NCBI RefSeq assembly: GCF_001039355.2
Contig: NW_019775816.1
Span: 33,214 to 76,809, forward strand
From: Lingula anatina
Taxonomy: Eukaryota > Brachiopoda > Lingulata > Lingulida > Lingulidae
DNA: 43,596 nt
Reading direction: 5' to 3'
This document shows, one piece after another, positions 9,679 through 35,590 of the stretch (position 1 is its first letter; each line of letters begins with the position of its first letter). Position numbers and translations under genes: made by a program. The notes beneath the pieces are model-generated. The model saw nothing but the letters and a program-made list of their open reading frames with translations, had not been told where the DNA came from and ran no database searches.

Positions 9679-11702
9679 GTGAGTTGATAGCCTATATTTT
9701 AGGGATAGGACGAGGTTCTTTCAGTTCATTTTAATAACAATTTGACAGAATTGTGGCTGACATAATGCTGTAAGTGGTGTTGAGCTCAATTTCTGATAAT
9801 AGGTTGAGGGGCAAAAACAAACAAACAAAAAAAAAAAAAAAAAAAAAAACGTGCATCAAATCTCGGAAACCAATGGAATGGTGACCATTTTTGCCTACAA
9901 CCCTCCATCATTAAGAATATTGAACCACACACCAGTACTTGTGTCCTCCATAAACGCCTCAATTTACAAAATTTAGTCTCAAAATCTCTTCATATCCCTG
10001 AAATATAGACGAAATCGTTTGATATAATTAAATTATTTCATGTTTTCAATTCCCTTCTTTTTATAAAATACATTTTTTGGTTTATTTTTATTTATTAATT
10101 TTTTTTTCGCCGAAAATGATTCATATTTGCCCTCAGGTGAACTTTGACCTATTTTACTGATATATTACACAAAAACAAATATACATTTTTGCTACTTGAC
10201 CTATGAGAAGTCTGTCAATTTGAAGTTTACATGTACTGTATTTTTTTTTATAAATGGCCTATACGGGGTTATAGTTTAGCAGCATATTCTTTATTTTCGC
10301 TTTTATTTCCAATTTGCTTCACCTTCAGCCAACGACGGAGAGATCAGACTGATAGGCCACAACCAATATTTTGGTCGTGTTGAGATATTCTACGCTGGAG
10401 ACTGGGGGAGAGTGTGCGATAATGGATGGTCACTAAATGACGCCAAAGTGGCCTGTAGACAGCTTGGCTTCAGTGGAGCGCTGCAGTACTATACGGATTG
10501 GACACCCAAGGGGACTTCAAGATTTCTCCTAGGTAAACCCATTGTTATTTTGTTTGTACGCCTGAGTGGTGCTTGGAATCTATTCTCTATCTATTTCTCC
10601 CATTGAATGTACGCTTGTCTGTCAGGTTGGTGCTAGAGATGGTCTGGATATTGTGAGGTACTTGTGTATGTCGTCAGTCTGCCTGGTAGCTATTGATTAT
10701 TATCCAAACTGTTTACACACATTCAAGTGTTATATTTACCTAGTTTTGAAATGTATGAATGCAAGTGAGATTCCTGGTTTGCTTTAAATATTCATTCGTG
10801 TTTCACCCAAACCCAAAATAGAGGTGTATTTCACATGCTGAAGTGTCCAAAAATACAAATAAAATATGATTACATTGGTGTTATTCTTTTTGCAATATAG
10901 CAAGTAGAAAGTAAGTCAGTTTTAAACTCCACGAGGGATAGCTCCAGGAATAAGAAAAAAAAATCTGCGTTACTTCAGAAACTGCAATCTTCGGAAGCGA
11001 TTGCCTTTTTAATGGTCAAAAAACGTATTTCTGTTTACTCAGGTTGGGCACCAAATGGGAGTGGGAATTTTTGGCTGTACAATGTGGATTGTCTTGGAAC
11101 AGAGAGCAACCTTACAGACTGTACACACGGCGGGATAGGGGTGTACAGTACCTATTCCTGTGGTACTAGCAGTTACGATGACGCTGGCGTTTACTGCCAG
11201 GGATACTTACGTACGTATATGTTTATATTACTGACTGTCAGTCAGAAGGTCCGAGTATATCTGACTCGGCCTATTTTTGGATCTTGTTTTGTACGTAGGG
11301 CTATATGTCTGAGCTGTTTTTTAATTTTTTTTATTTTTATTTTGGTATTATGGATATTTATTTTGTATTTCTGAGAGCACAGGCCTTGTTTATTAGCAAA
11401 ATGCATGGGTGATGAAATTTTAATGTTAGATGAAGTTAAATGTTGTGCGACTCCTGATTTTGGCTTAAAATATTGTTTCACCTTGCCGGCATAACGTAAA
11501 AACTCATAAATGGGTGTAACGGCATGGTCCAGCATTAGAGTTCTACATTAGAGGCTGAAGAAAATGCGGAGTGAAAAAAATTCGGTATCTAAAATTGTAT
11601 ATTAAAACTAATCATTGGAATTTGTCATCCATTTTTCTTCCAGCGGGTGTTACTCCCCCCAGTACAACCACCACCACCCCGACCACAACAACCACCGTTC
11701 CA
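9538..11702 (+). CDS. Gene B: SRCR-domain gene fragment with Thr-rich stalk, no LU exons seen
   Basis: Four exons with good GT-AG borders: 9538-9678, 10329-10532, 11043-11210 and 11644-11702. The first three start and end in phase 1; the last runs from phase 1 to phase 0. By homology they match gene C exons SRCR3b, SRCR4a, SRCR5b and stalk. The partners SRCR4b and SRCR5a are missing, yet splicing 4a to 5b stays in frame and would give a chimeric six-cysteine SRCR domain. Upstream the sequence runs into transposons with no signal peptide or SRCR3a. Downstream of the stalk donor no LU exon was found before gene C's 3' end at 14.5 kb. It is either a truncated pseudogene or an abbreviated gene with unrecognised terminal exons. 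It is convergent with gene C. Confidence 0.7.
10329..10532 (+). CDS. Gene B exon: first half of an SRCR domain (type 4a)
   Basis: 204 nt, phase 1-1, the same length as gene C exon 22049-21846. It encodes NDGEIRLIGHNQYFGRVEIF, then WGRVCDNGW and ACRQLGFSG, and ends TPKGTSRFLLG. It carries the two N-terminal cysteines of a group A SRCR domain. Donor GTAAAC. Confidence 0.88.
11043..11210 (+). CDS. Gene B exon: second half of an SRCR domain (type 5b)
   Basis: 168 nt, phase 1-1. It encodes GWAPNGSGNFWLYNVDC, ESNLTDC (a possible N-glycosylation site) and YDDAGVYCQGYL. It matches the last SRCR exon of genes C and D in length, phases and the downstream GTACGTA donor. Confidence 0.9.
11644..11702 (+). 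CDS. Gene B exon: Thr-rich stalk
   Basis: 59 nt, from phase 1 to phase 0, encoding GVTPPSTTTTTPTTTTTVP. It is a mucin-like spacer suited to O-glycosylation. The same exon occurs in genes C (16578-16520) and D (38189-38131). Confidence 0.85.
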
Positions 11703-13760
11703 GTAAGTAGTATTAGAGCGCATACAGAACGAGTTGATCTGCGGACTGGCATATTCGTGGACTAAATATGAGCGACGGACATAAAAACGACACCGATATC
11801 CACCGTTGGTCTCCCCGTCTCCACACGAGCATTTAAACCACGTAGCCGAGATATAATCATTTTAATGGCAATTATGGAGGCGGGGAGACCATCCGGGAAT
11901 TTAGCGTCTTCCTTGTATGCTTGGTCCGTGGATGGTCTGTTATGAATGCGGTATAAATTGATTTTACAGTTTGCGTCTTTTTGACTCAGCCATGTTTTAT
12001 ATGCTACTCGGACTCGTATTCGACATTTTAACACATTTACTTCGATGCTGATCAAGCTTAAGCCTCGGTGACAAACGAACGCATAGATTTAAGGACCGTA
12101 CGTCCCCTACTAATTTTGGTTACAGTGAAGGCCTTGGAGTTAGTAGAGGTAAAGCAAAGGTTTCAATGGAAAGGCGCAAGTCCGCCTTGCAAGTCGTAGG
12201 GGCCACGTGAGGTTAAATGCCCACTTTTTCAGAAAAAGACCCCCCCTTTTGAAATTGCTGGCTAGGAACCTGTGTTTAGTAAGTTTTGGGGCCTAGGAAC
12301 CTTGCCCTACCTAAAGTTAACCAAGTATGATGCGTTTCACAGTATCTTAAAGACAATCCACCCCTTTTTATGTCCTTGACGTACGCACTTTCAGGAAATC
12401 CTTATCATCATTTGGAGACTCCTTACATTGTCAGTTCATTTGGGTATGTCAAACACTGGTACTTTTGTAGTAGGGCGGTCGTTTTTAAAAGATCTTAACC
12501 CAATATGCAAAACTGACTTAACATGTTCAGCCGTCTAACTACAGCAGCGTTTAAGCTTAGCCCAAGAGCTTTAGAGTCTTTGTGAAATGAATCCAAGCAC
12601 TAGTACAATGTACCAGTAGGGCATATATAATGCCGCAGGATCACATAAAGGATGCGCCACTTGCAAGCTTTTATTCACATCTAAACGGATATGGTTAAGT
12701 ATAGGAAGCAAAGCATATGCCTTTGTAAAAAAAAAAATAATAATAATAATAAAAACGGTACGATTTGAAGCTGTAACAGCAAGGGGAATATGCAGTTGCT
12801 AAGAAATAAATGGTAATATTGGTCATACATACTGTAGTTATAAAATGAGACAATCTGGTTATTCCAAATGTTGAAACAAATGACAATTTCCGAGACGACT
12901 TTTTTCTGTTTAATTATCTATAATTTGGTTCAAGCAGTTTTATACAAGGCTATGACCCGAAATATGGTAAAACACACATGATGCACAACTGTAAAAATCC
13001 CCAAGAACTCAATATACATATAACTAATAAAAACAGTACAATTATGAAAAGGCATGCTTTTCTTTTGCGTTCCTATAGATTTGGCACAAATCACACTATT
13101 ACATATTCCAGATAGATATTAGCATAACACAAATACATATTAACAATAAAGTTACAAAGTCTCATTTTCACATTTCTACTATTGTAGATTAGGCACACAT
13201 CACGTTGTTAATTAAAAATAAAGGTTTTATCAAACCGTAGTGAGCATTTTAAACTGCACTTTAACCTTTTTCTAAGCGTTTTATGTAACTGACAACACTT
13301 AATAATCCATGCTGTGTAAGAACAATAGTCATACATATTAGTCTATTGAAGGCAAAACAACTAGACATCTACCCCTGTGTGTATGAAATATAATGTTTTG
13401 TATTCTTTATACTATTACAAGTCACATCATGGTGTCCTTCGGGCAGTTAAATTCCTTTGAGGCAGTACATTGTACGACGCATTTACAGGGGTAATTGCAT
13501 AATGTTTGTAGGCAGACAGAGTGCTTACCATTGACACATTTTGCGTAGCAAAGTCGATGTGCATAAGATCTTTGCACAAAATGACCGATGAAATGAGCCA
13601 TTCAATAAATAAACATTAATTTATCAATCAATAGTAATATGTTAAAGCATAGGAACATGTAAAGATCCCTTTGATAGTTTATTGGTACATCCAACGCCAA
13701 CTCCCTTAATTGCATTACATATGCATATTGACGCTATCACAAAAGCTATTCGTAATGCGT
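11703..13760. other. Intergenic region between convergent genes B and C
   Basis: No LU exon homologous to those of genes A, C and D was found on the + strand. A 97-codon open frame on the minus strand (12055-11762) has reasonable composition (IHNRPSTDQAYKEDAKFPDG and further) but I do not recognise it. The rest is AT-rich with no clear signal. Confidence 0.4.
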
Positions 13761-13767
13761 ATCCTTA

Positions 13768-13928
13768 GACCCCGTTCCCACACCTAAATCGATCTGGCAG
13801 GATCGACCCATCACCGAGGGGTTTCTCGCTAAATTGCTTTCAGCTTAAGCGGCTCTAATGTCTGGCACGAGAATCCCCTAGGAGAGGAGTCGATCCTGTT
13901 AGGTCGATCTAGGTATGGGAATGGGGTC
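13768..13928. mobile_element. MITE with TTA target-site duplication (Harbinger-like)
   Basis: 161 bp with terminal inverted repeats GACCCCGTTCCCA / GACCCCATTCCCATACCTAG (second read on the reverse strand), flanked on both sides by TTA. A 3-bp TWA duplication is the hallmark of PIF/Harbinger elements. Related copies lie at 18134-18348 and 30293-30506. Confidence 0.75.
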
Positions 13929-14189
13929 TTACATGCAGCCATGCATGGCTAAAACATGAGGTTTTATCCAAGTTTCCGCTACAGTGCATGAACTGTGCAA
14001 TTCGCCTTCTTCCTTAGCTTGCCGTAAATCTAAGCCAAAAGTGTTACATGCGCGCAAGAACCTCAAATGCTCTTATCACGGATTGACCATTGCATTTATT
14101 TAGGTAAATTTTTGGCAGATTTCTTTTCCTTACTGCTAATTATTTACTCGGTGTGACCCCAGTTGTAACAGACGTTTTTTTATACATCT

Positions 14190-14230
14190 AATAAATAAAT
14201 AAATAAATAAACAAATAAATAAATAAACCA
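14190..14230. repeat. (AAAT)n microsatellite
   Basis: A tetranucleotide run with one interruption, downstream of gene C. Confidence 0.85.
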
Positions 14231-14515
14231 TGATTATCATTCTCTATGCACCAAGGTATAGCTTTTCTTAAACTATTAAAAACCAATATTATTATTTGTT
14301 TTTACTATAACGTGATGTCCTCCAGTTTTGATCTTCATTACTGAACTATTTCCAAAACAATGGAAACTTGGGGCTCCAACTTTTGACTTTTCAGATTATA
14401 ATTCTTTGAATATTGTGAATATAATATTCCACAATAATATCGTATAAAAGTTAAAACTGTTAGAGGAATAGAGGTTTGCTGTCACATTAGGGTGTAAAGC
14501 AGACACTGTGTGACT

Positions 14516-28322
<13,807 letters not shown>

Positions 28323-29096
28323 TTTCACCCCAGTCAGGTAACTATTACCTAACACGATTGCACCTGCGCATGACAATGTTTTGAAGGACCCCTATCTGGG
28401 TTGCATGGTAACTAGGTTAAAAGAAGGGAACGTCTTTTGTTGCATTACGCATGAAAAGCTATGAGTTATCGAGTTACATCAAGGCTTTTATCAGCAAATC
28501 TATTGGTGTGTGCCTGTTGGCATATTACTTACAAAGACGTCTTTTAAAATGTGTCACCCGAGTTAACCTAACAGTTAATAATCTTGTGGAAAAGAATCTT
28601 TTTGTGTGTGCGGTCGTGTTTGCACCATTAAATTAAATCTGTACTATATTTCTCCCCTGAAACTGTGTGAGCTCACTTCGGATAACAAGTGTGAAACCAG
28701 GCGGGCAAATCTCTTAATTTGTTATCAGAAGCCAAATGCGCATTAATATAAACATTTAAACAGAAAAAAAGTGAATTTTACAGCTTAGTTAACAGCATAA
28801 ATGGAATCTTCAGAAAATAGAAAATTGGATCAGCAAAAGGAAGATGACAAATAACATAATACGGAAATATGTGGCACAGGTATTCATTGTGGATTGTACC
28901 GAGGCTGGGTCTTGCGTCTTAACGCACCAGAAAGAAATAATTCTCTACCGAAATGGAGACTGTGGTTTCTAAATATAGAACAATTTGTTAATACCACGCA
29001 AAATATACATATAATTCCTGTTTACAGATAGTATTGCATATGACATGTAAAACCACAAACATTAATTATAAACTAATTTAACCAAATTTAAATTAT

Positions 29097-29137
29097 CTCT
29101 CTTGTTCTCTCTCTCTCTCTCACTCTCTCTCTCTCAG
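29097..29137. repeat. (CT)n microsatellite
   Basis: Upstream of gene C exon 1; the duplicated copy has a matching (CT)n at 31857-31884. Confidence 0.9.
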
Positions 29138-29338
29138 AACCATGGAATTATTACTATCTTGTTTGTTTCCATTTTTGGTCATTGAAATAAAGTTGAATTT
29201 CTATTAAATGTCAATATTTTTCTTTTGGAATTGAATTGAATTGAATGGTTAGGCAATATAATTATCTCTCTTATATCTAGGAAAATAAAATGAACATGAA
29301 TGCAGAAATAAAGAAAAGCCATGTTCATTTATAGTGAG

Positions 29339-29343
29339 AGTAT

Positions 29344-29378
<35 letters not shown>

Positions 29379-29382
29379 TTTG
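29339..29382. repeat. (TATT)n microsatellite
   Basis: About 11 units; not present at the corresponding place in the distal copy. Confidence 0.9.
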
Positions 29383-30292
29383 GATGCATGATGCTCATGT
29401 ACACAGAATATAATCAACAGCAGTCTGGGCATCTGTCTTAAGAAATTGTCCGTTACATAGCATTATATTCCAGTTCAGTCATATAACGGTCTAGGCTTAC
29501 TTCGCAGCTTAATTCTGTAACTGCATTTAAAGTAGCACCATACTTTCCACTATGACCAGGATTCAGTGGTTAGAGGGCCTACTCTTGTAACCTGCAGTCC
29601 CCACACAATATAAATACGACTATTTGCAATGGACATCCACATTAATGGACACGCGTTATTGTTGAGCAAAGGAAATATTTTCTTAAGAAATATATACAAC
29701 GCAGCTAGTGCCGTGTATGACTTAAGTATTAAGGGCTAATGAACACACAGTTCGAATTTCAAGCAAATAACCCGAGGTTTGAGGTCCATTTAACCTAAAA
29801 TGTATGCTTTCAAGATATTAAAAGACCATTTTTGTTATGAACAATAGCCAAGGAACGTTAAGTTTCTGACCCGCGTCTTACTTGTCCTAATCGGGTCACC
29901 TTAAATGTCATATAACCTAGGTTACTATGTAATACATGCTTCATCAGTCCTTTTTTTATCATCGTACACAAATACCTGTGTTCAATGACTGAATATCAAA
30001 ATCGCGTTACTAACATATTTAGTTTGCCCACCAAGAAAACGGCTTTTGCACCATGGGTTTATAGCTTCATCAGAGTGTGTTGTTGAAATTATTTTCTTCT
30101 TGGATACAAATGACTTGAGCAAGAGGTTTTAAAAGAGAGTAAATGTCATTTTGTCGGGAAACTCATTGTGTAAAGACAGAGCAGCATTCACAACGTATAT
30201 AGGATTGGCCTGTATTTTTACCACAGATATTCACACATCTACGGTGGATCCAGAGGAGGACAGTGTGAACGTGCTTATTCCATTGGCTATTA

Positions 30293-30506
30293 GACCCCAT
30301 TCCCAGAGATTAGATCGATCCAACTAGATCTACCTAACTCCCTGGGGGTTCACGCTAAAAAGCTGTCAGCCGAGCGGGCACGAAAGTTAATTACCCCCTT
30401 ACAGCTTGTAGTAGGCGGGACGGACATTTAAGCCGGATCATCTGACAGTAATCTAGTGAGACTCCCCACGGAGATAGATCTATCTAAAATCTATGGGAAT
30501 GCGCCC
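30293..30506. mobile_element. 214-bp MITE with TTA target-site duplication
   Basis: TTA flanks both ends (30290-30292 and 30507-30509). Inverted ends GACCCCATTCCCAGAGAT / GGGCGCATTCCCATAGAT. Same family as 18134-18348 and related to 13768-13928. Confidence 0.82.
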
Positions 30507-30532
30507 TTAAAGTATGATCCCTCACTCCCATC

Positions 30533-30533
<1 letters not shown>

Positions 30534-30584
<51 letters not shown>

Positions 30585-30585
30585 G
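30534..30585. repeat. (TAA)n microsatellite, proximal copy
   Basis: Corresponds to the (TAA)n at 32870-32933 in the distal duplication copy. Confidence 0.92.
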
Positions 30586-30746
30586 CAAGGTAAGCAAAAC
30601 AAAACCAAACAATATTTTATAACTGTGCCAAACATGTGACATCAAAATTGACTCGGTCTGATTTCGTATTTGCCGACTCAATCAAACGAGTTATTTTTTT
30701 AACAAATAAATTATACCCTATCAAATCTTAAATCTAAGACATCCTA

Positions 30747-30914
30747 AAGGGGCGGATTTAGGCCGTCTTCTGGGTCTTCTGGAAGACGGTCAGATTTTCA
30801 AGTTTACATTGTCAGCCATCTAATGTTTTCTGTCGGAAGACGGCCAAAAATGGAAGATGGATCAACAAAGATAATTTGGAAGACTGTCAGAAAATATCTC
30901 TGGATCCGCCCCTG
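30747..30914. mobile_element. 168-bp hAT-like MITE
   Basis: Ends AAGGGGCGGATTTAG / CAGGGGCGGATCCAG (second on the reverse strand). Inside, AGACGG/GAAGAC words repeat in both orientations. CAGGGGCGGATCCAG-type ends are common in hAT-derived MITEs. The homologous positions at 33060 and 27010 lack it. Confidence 0.65.
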
Positions 30915-31011
30915 ACCTATCTATCATATCATATGTTCCCTAAACTATAGTTTTAATGCAGTTTTGATGCAGTTTTGATTTTGATTGAAGTGAAAAGATG
31001 TGTTTACTTAC

Positions 31012-31084
31012 TTTGACCTTGGCCGTCCTCGGGACACCGTGAAATGACCAATAAGAAAAAGAAAACCGTGTTCAGTCGACACAT
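31012..31084 (-). CDS. Alternative or duplicate first exon (signal peptide) for gene C
   Basis: A second copy of exon 1, 73 nt, with intact ATG at 31084-31082, open frame and a GTAAGT donor in the same phase. The peptide MCRLNTVFFFLLVISRC plus PEDGQGQ differs from the proximal copy at Trp2-Cys, one Ile-Phe and one Ser-Gly. The flanking upstream sequence is also duplicated, so a separate promoter is plausible. It could splice to 25709 and skip the 28.3-kb exon, or serve a gene copy now lost. Confidence 0.6.
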
Positions 31085-31852
31085 TTTCACCCCAGTCAGG
31101 TAACTATTACCTAAGACGATTGCACCTGCGCATGACAATGTTTTGGTGGACCCCAGGCTGGGTTGCACGGCAACTAGGTTTAAAGATGGGAACGTCTTTT
31201 GTTACATTACGCTTGACAAGTTCTGGGTTATTGAGTTACATCAAGGCCTTTATTAGCAAATCTTTTTATCGCATTATTTGCAAAGATGTCTTTTATACCG
31301 TGGCATCCGATATAACCTAACAGTTAATAATCATGCGCGGAAGCATCGTGTTTGTGTTTGCATCGTTTTCAGTTGCATATGCTTTATCTTTTCTCCCCTT
31401 GACTGTGTGGACTCACTTTGGATAAATAAAAATGTAGAACCAGCCTTGCAAATTTCTTAAATTCCCATTGGAAGCTAATGCGCATTAATGTAAACATTTA
31501 TACAGTAAACCGCAAACTAAACAGTTTATTTAACGACTTGAATGGAATCTTCATGGAATAGAAATTTGGATCAGCAGAAGCAAGATGACAAAAAACGTAA
31601 TACGGAATTATGTAGCACGTGTATACATTGTGAATTTTACCGAACGTGGGTCCTGCGTCTTAAACCACCAGAAAAAAAAAATATATCTACTGTAATGGAA
31701 ACTGTGATTGCTAAATAAGGGTCAATTTGTTATCACCATGCAAAATATACATATAATTCTTGTTTACAGATAGTATAACATATAAACTTTATAATCACAA
31801 ACGTTAACTTTGAACTTATTTAGCCAAATTTAAGATTAAATTATCATCTATT

Positions 31853-31856
<4 letters not shown>

Positions 31857-31884
<28 letters not shown>
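31857..31884. repeat. (CT)n microsatellite, distal copy
   Basis: Matches 29097-29137. Confidence 0.9.
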
Positions 31885-31887
<3 letters not shown>

Positions 31888-32869
31888 CACGGAATATAAT
31901 GTTCATGTACACGGAATATAATCAACAGCAGCCGGGGCATCTGTCTTAAAAAATTGTCCGTTATATGGCATTATATACCAGATCTATAACATATCTATAT
32001 CAGATAGATTATATATTCAGATATATAACGGCCTAGGCTTCGTAGGTTAATTCTATAACTGCACGTACAAGTAGGCCTATAGTAGCACCACTATTTCCAC
32101 TATGATCAGGATTCAGTGGTTAGGGGTCTACTCTTGTAACCTGAAGTTCCCATACAGTATAAATACGATTATTTGCATTGGACATCCCCACTAATAGACA
32201 CACGTTATTGTTGAGCAAAGGAAATATTTTCATAACAAATATGTTCAACGCAGCTACATTGTAGTGCCGTGTCTGACTTTAGTATTCATGGCTAAGAAAC
32301 ACACAGTTCGAATTTCAAGCAAATAAACCAGGGCCTGGGGTCCACTTAACCTGAAATGTATGCTTTCAAGATATTAAATGGTTATTTTTTTTGTTATGGA
32401 CAATAGCCAAGGAACGTTAAGTTTCTGACCCGCGTCTAACTTGTCCTAATCGGGTCACCTTAAATGTCATAAAACCTAGGTTAATATGTAATGCATGTTT
32501 CACGAGTATTCTTTACCATCGTACAGAAATACGTTAACTGATTGACTATCAAAACCGCGTTAGGAACATGCTTATTTGTCCACCAAGTAGGCAGCTTTTG
32601 CACCATGGGTTTATAGCTTCAGCAGAGTATGCCGTTGAATTGATTTTCTTCTTGGATACAAAGGCCTTAAGCCAGGGGTTTTGAGTGAGAGTAAATGTCA
32701 TTTTTGCCTGAAGAGTTACTGTGCACAGGCAAATCAGCATTCACTATGTATAGTTTTACCACACGGGTGTTCGCACATCTACAGTATTGTGAAATCAAAG
32801 GAGGACAGTGTGAACCTGCTCATTCCCTTGGCTTCGAAAGTGGTATATTGCCCTCACTCCTAACCCCCA

Positions 32870-32872
32870 ATA

Positions 32873-32933
<61 letters not shown>
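32870..32933. repeat. (TAA)n microsatellite, distal copy
   Basis: About 21 units. Confidence 0.92.
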
Positions 32934-32937
<4 letters not shown>

Positions 32938-33079
32938 GCAAAGTTTTATTCCTGTGCCAATTATGTGACATCAAACTTGATCTCGTCTGGTTCCGTATTT
33001 GCCGACTAAATTAAACGAGTTATTTCTAAAAACTAATTATACTTATCACTGGTAAATCTAAGACATCCAATAGAGCTAT

Positions 33080-33495
33080 ATATAATCACTGGAACGCAAA
33101 GCGTTTCAAATACAGCAGTTTCAAATATATATAACACATCGTGTGAGTAAATAGGCTGCAGTCAACACCGTGGTCGTTCACAAAGACTATCACATGACTG
33201 TCACATGGTAGGTAACGAAAATTTCAAGGCGGGAGTACGTTGAGTACGTTGATAATGCTGTTATTTTGTGTCTTTGGCACACAGTGCACCTACCCTTCAT
33301 GAACGTAAAATATTCTGTGAACCGGGTAACTTCATACAGGGCATCTTGTCTTTCCTTATCCCGAATATGCCCTTGAAATATAACACAAGGCCATCGAAAG
33401 GCTCCCCAGGGTCAGGGCATACTTAGTGGTAAGCTCGATCAGTATCAGTGTTATATTTAAAGGGCAAATTTGGGACAAAGAAACCCAAGATATTT
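33080..33495. mobile_element. Nonautonomous dispersed element
   Basis: The first half matches 5000-5200 directly and the second half matches 2555-2725 in reverse, so this single copy joins both pieces found separated at the left of the window. No coding content. Confidence 0.55.
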
Positions 33496-33812
33496 AGTCA
33501 CTCTGTTCATTTTGTAGTCTACTGTGTGTATTAGTCTGGCTGCTAAGTCAGACAATTGTCTAAAATTATTTCCTGACAGAAGAACGCAGTAGGAATACAT
33601 ACTAGCACTTCGCTGTTATTGAAAAAAATGGCCACTAAAGCATTCTTACAGTCGGCATGACGTCACAAGATGGCAGCCACGCCCGGACTAGGGTAAAACA
33701 ATCGGTAAGCTCCATTACGCCCAATGTTAAAATGATGAAATTTGATCGTTTGTATCACGCCGGTGGATAATGAAGCTTGACAACTGTTTAATTATATCAA
33801 CATAGGTATTTA

Positions 33813-33926
33813 ATGTCAGGAAATGGCCATGAAGGACCTTTTCTGTCGATTTTATCAGCGATTGAAATGCACCTCTCTTACACTGTAATTTTAGGAGCTG
33901 CCACTACTGGTCTGATTATTTTTCAG
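33813..33926 (+). other. Possible first exon of an unrecognised small membrane protein
   Basis: Open from an ATG at 33813 for 38 codons to a consensus donor CAG/GTAAGG. The peptide begins MSGNGHEGPFLSILSAIEM and ends with the hydrophobic VILGAATTGLIIFQ. It lies at the inner edge of the left arm of the inverted repeat. Related peptides GHQEDFL and GHQRDYL occur in the right arm. No downstream partner exon was recognised, so it may be chance. Confidence 0.2.
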
Positions 33927-33929
33927 GTA

Positions 33930-35590
33930 AGGATTTGCAATGGCTTTGTTATCGGATGAATCTGTCCACTGACAGCGATTGAACAGAACTTACCCGAATC
34001 TTCAAACAATCATAGAACCCTTTGAGGTGGTTTAATTGGAAGAAAGGGATCTTATCAGTTGGTGTCATTGTAGCAAATAGAACTAAAACAGATATAATCT
34101 TCACAGGTGTGATTACTGTATTTGTCTTTGAAAAGAAAGCTCTAATGACAATTTACTAGTCTGATATTATAACTGAAAGTACATGCCATTTTGAGAATTT
34201 GAACATTACTTTCTAGTATTTTTTTAATACCCATGTGGCCGCAGACAGAATTGAGATCATGGACAGGAATACAATTTTCACATACTCAATAAATCATTTA
34301 ATTGTTGTACTATGAAGTGCGTAAATGATAACAATGGGCTATTGGGATAGATAACTAATACTTTTTCTTTGTGAAATTGCACACGTTCAACCAGAGGATA
34401 GAACGCAAGAAAGGCTATCAATGCACATACGGACTGAAAGAAACAAGCGGGTGGAGCTGTTTGCTGAGTAAAATCCCCTAACCAATTCTCAAGTTTACAG
34501 CAATTATAAAAAAACACTCAACAATCAAATTTTTGTTATGGACTCAGTGTTTTTATCCTTTGGACATTACTGTTATATTTGCTTACAGGTTTTATATCAT
34601 AGAAATTCCAATTCATTTTTACTGTACATATGTTAATTCAGAATGCAACTTTACAGCGTACGTCAAGGAATGTTTTAACTCCTTTCTGACATACCTTATA
34701 GATAGAAAAATGTAAATTTAAAGTCAACAAGTTTTAATGTGTCTTTCATTCTGCATTTTGTTTAAGAATTCAAAATGATTTATGACGGTTAAATATGCAT
34801 TCATTTCGGATTTTATAGGTCATACTTTGTATTGTGATATTGAGTCTGATGTTCTTAAAATGAAAATGAAATCATTACCTTATAAATTTATATTATTTTC
34901 TGAAAAAAGACGTCATGAACGTCATTTAGCATCAGAGTCAAAAATGATTTTTAGATTTGCACAACTTATAAAGATTCAAGTGAGGCTCTCATTCAAAAAT
35001 AAAGAAAAATAGACTATTTAAACAGCATTATTGCTGTTTTTTAAATTATTTCCAGTTATGAAAACTAAGGATAAAAACTTGTAAGCTGTTGGTGATTCTT
35101 ACCCTACCCCTCCCAGTAGCATTAAAGCTGAGTGAACTTGGTTAAAACTTTTTGTTTAATTGGATAATTATGGATGAATCCATTTATTTATGAAAAATGA
35201 TTTTGGCAGGATACTAATTAATTTTTTTTACGTTTTTGCAGAAATTATAACAGCTGAAAAGATATTTCATAGTATCTTCAAACATGATCCAGACAACAGT
35301 AAAAAAAAAAAAATAATGAAAAACATAGCAGTGACAAATTAAAATTATTTTTGAAAGCACATAATAGCATTACTTGAGACACCTGCTTTGAACACGACAG
35401 GTGAGCAATGCTACCCAAGCCCCCTCTTCTAGCTTATCAAATCTTTCAAACTGAGACCTCTAAAAGCAATATGAATATAACGGTTTTCTTTGTTTAGATA
35501 ATGATTTTATTATACAAAAATTCTGACTGTATATTAATAATCGGATACATATTGGTCATAGTGTCCCAGTGAGAAAAAAATGTTTTAAAA
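33930..35590. other. AT-rich region inside the inverted repeat
   Basis: Open frames such as 34782-35012 (+) are lysine- and phenylalanine-rich and resemble nothing I know. No splice-supported gene. Confidence 0.35.

Larger units (their letters stand above)
30960..33060. repeat. Tandem segmental duplication, distal copy (with duplicate exon 1)
   Basis: Second copy of the block at 28200-30700, ending in the AAACGAGTTATTT block at about 32957-33060. A third relic of the end block lies at 26905-27020. Confidence 0.75.

Noticed and set aside
30534-32933. (TAA)n and other spaced repeats as a CRISPR-like array
   Set aside because: These are eukaryotic microsatellites and a large tandem duplication; no regular repeat-spacer structure exists.
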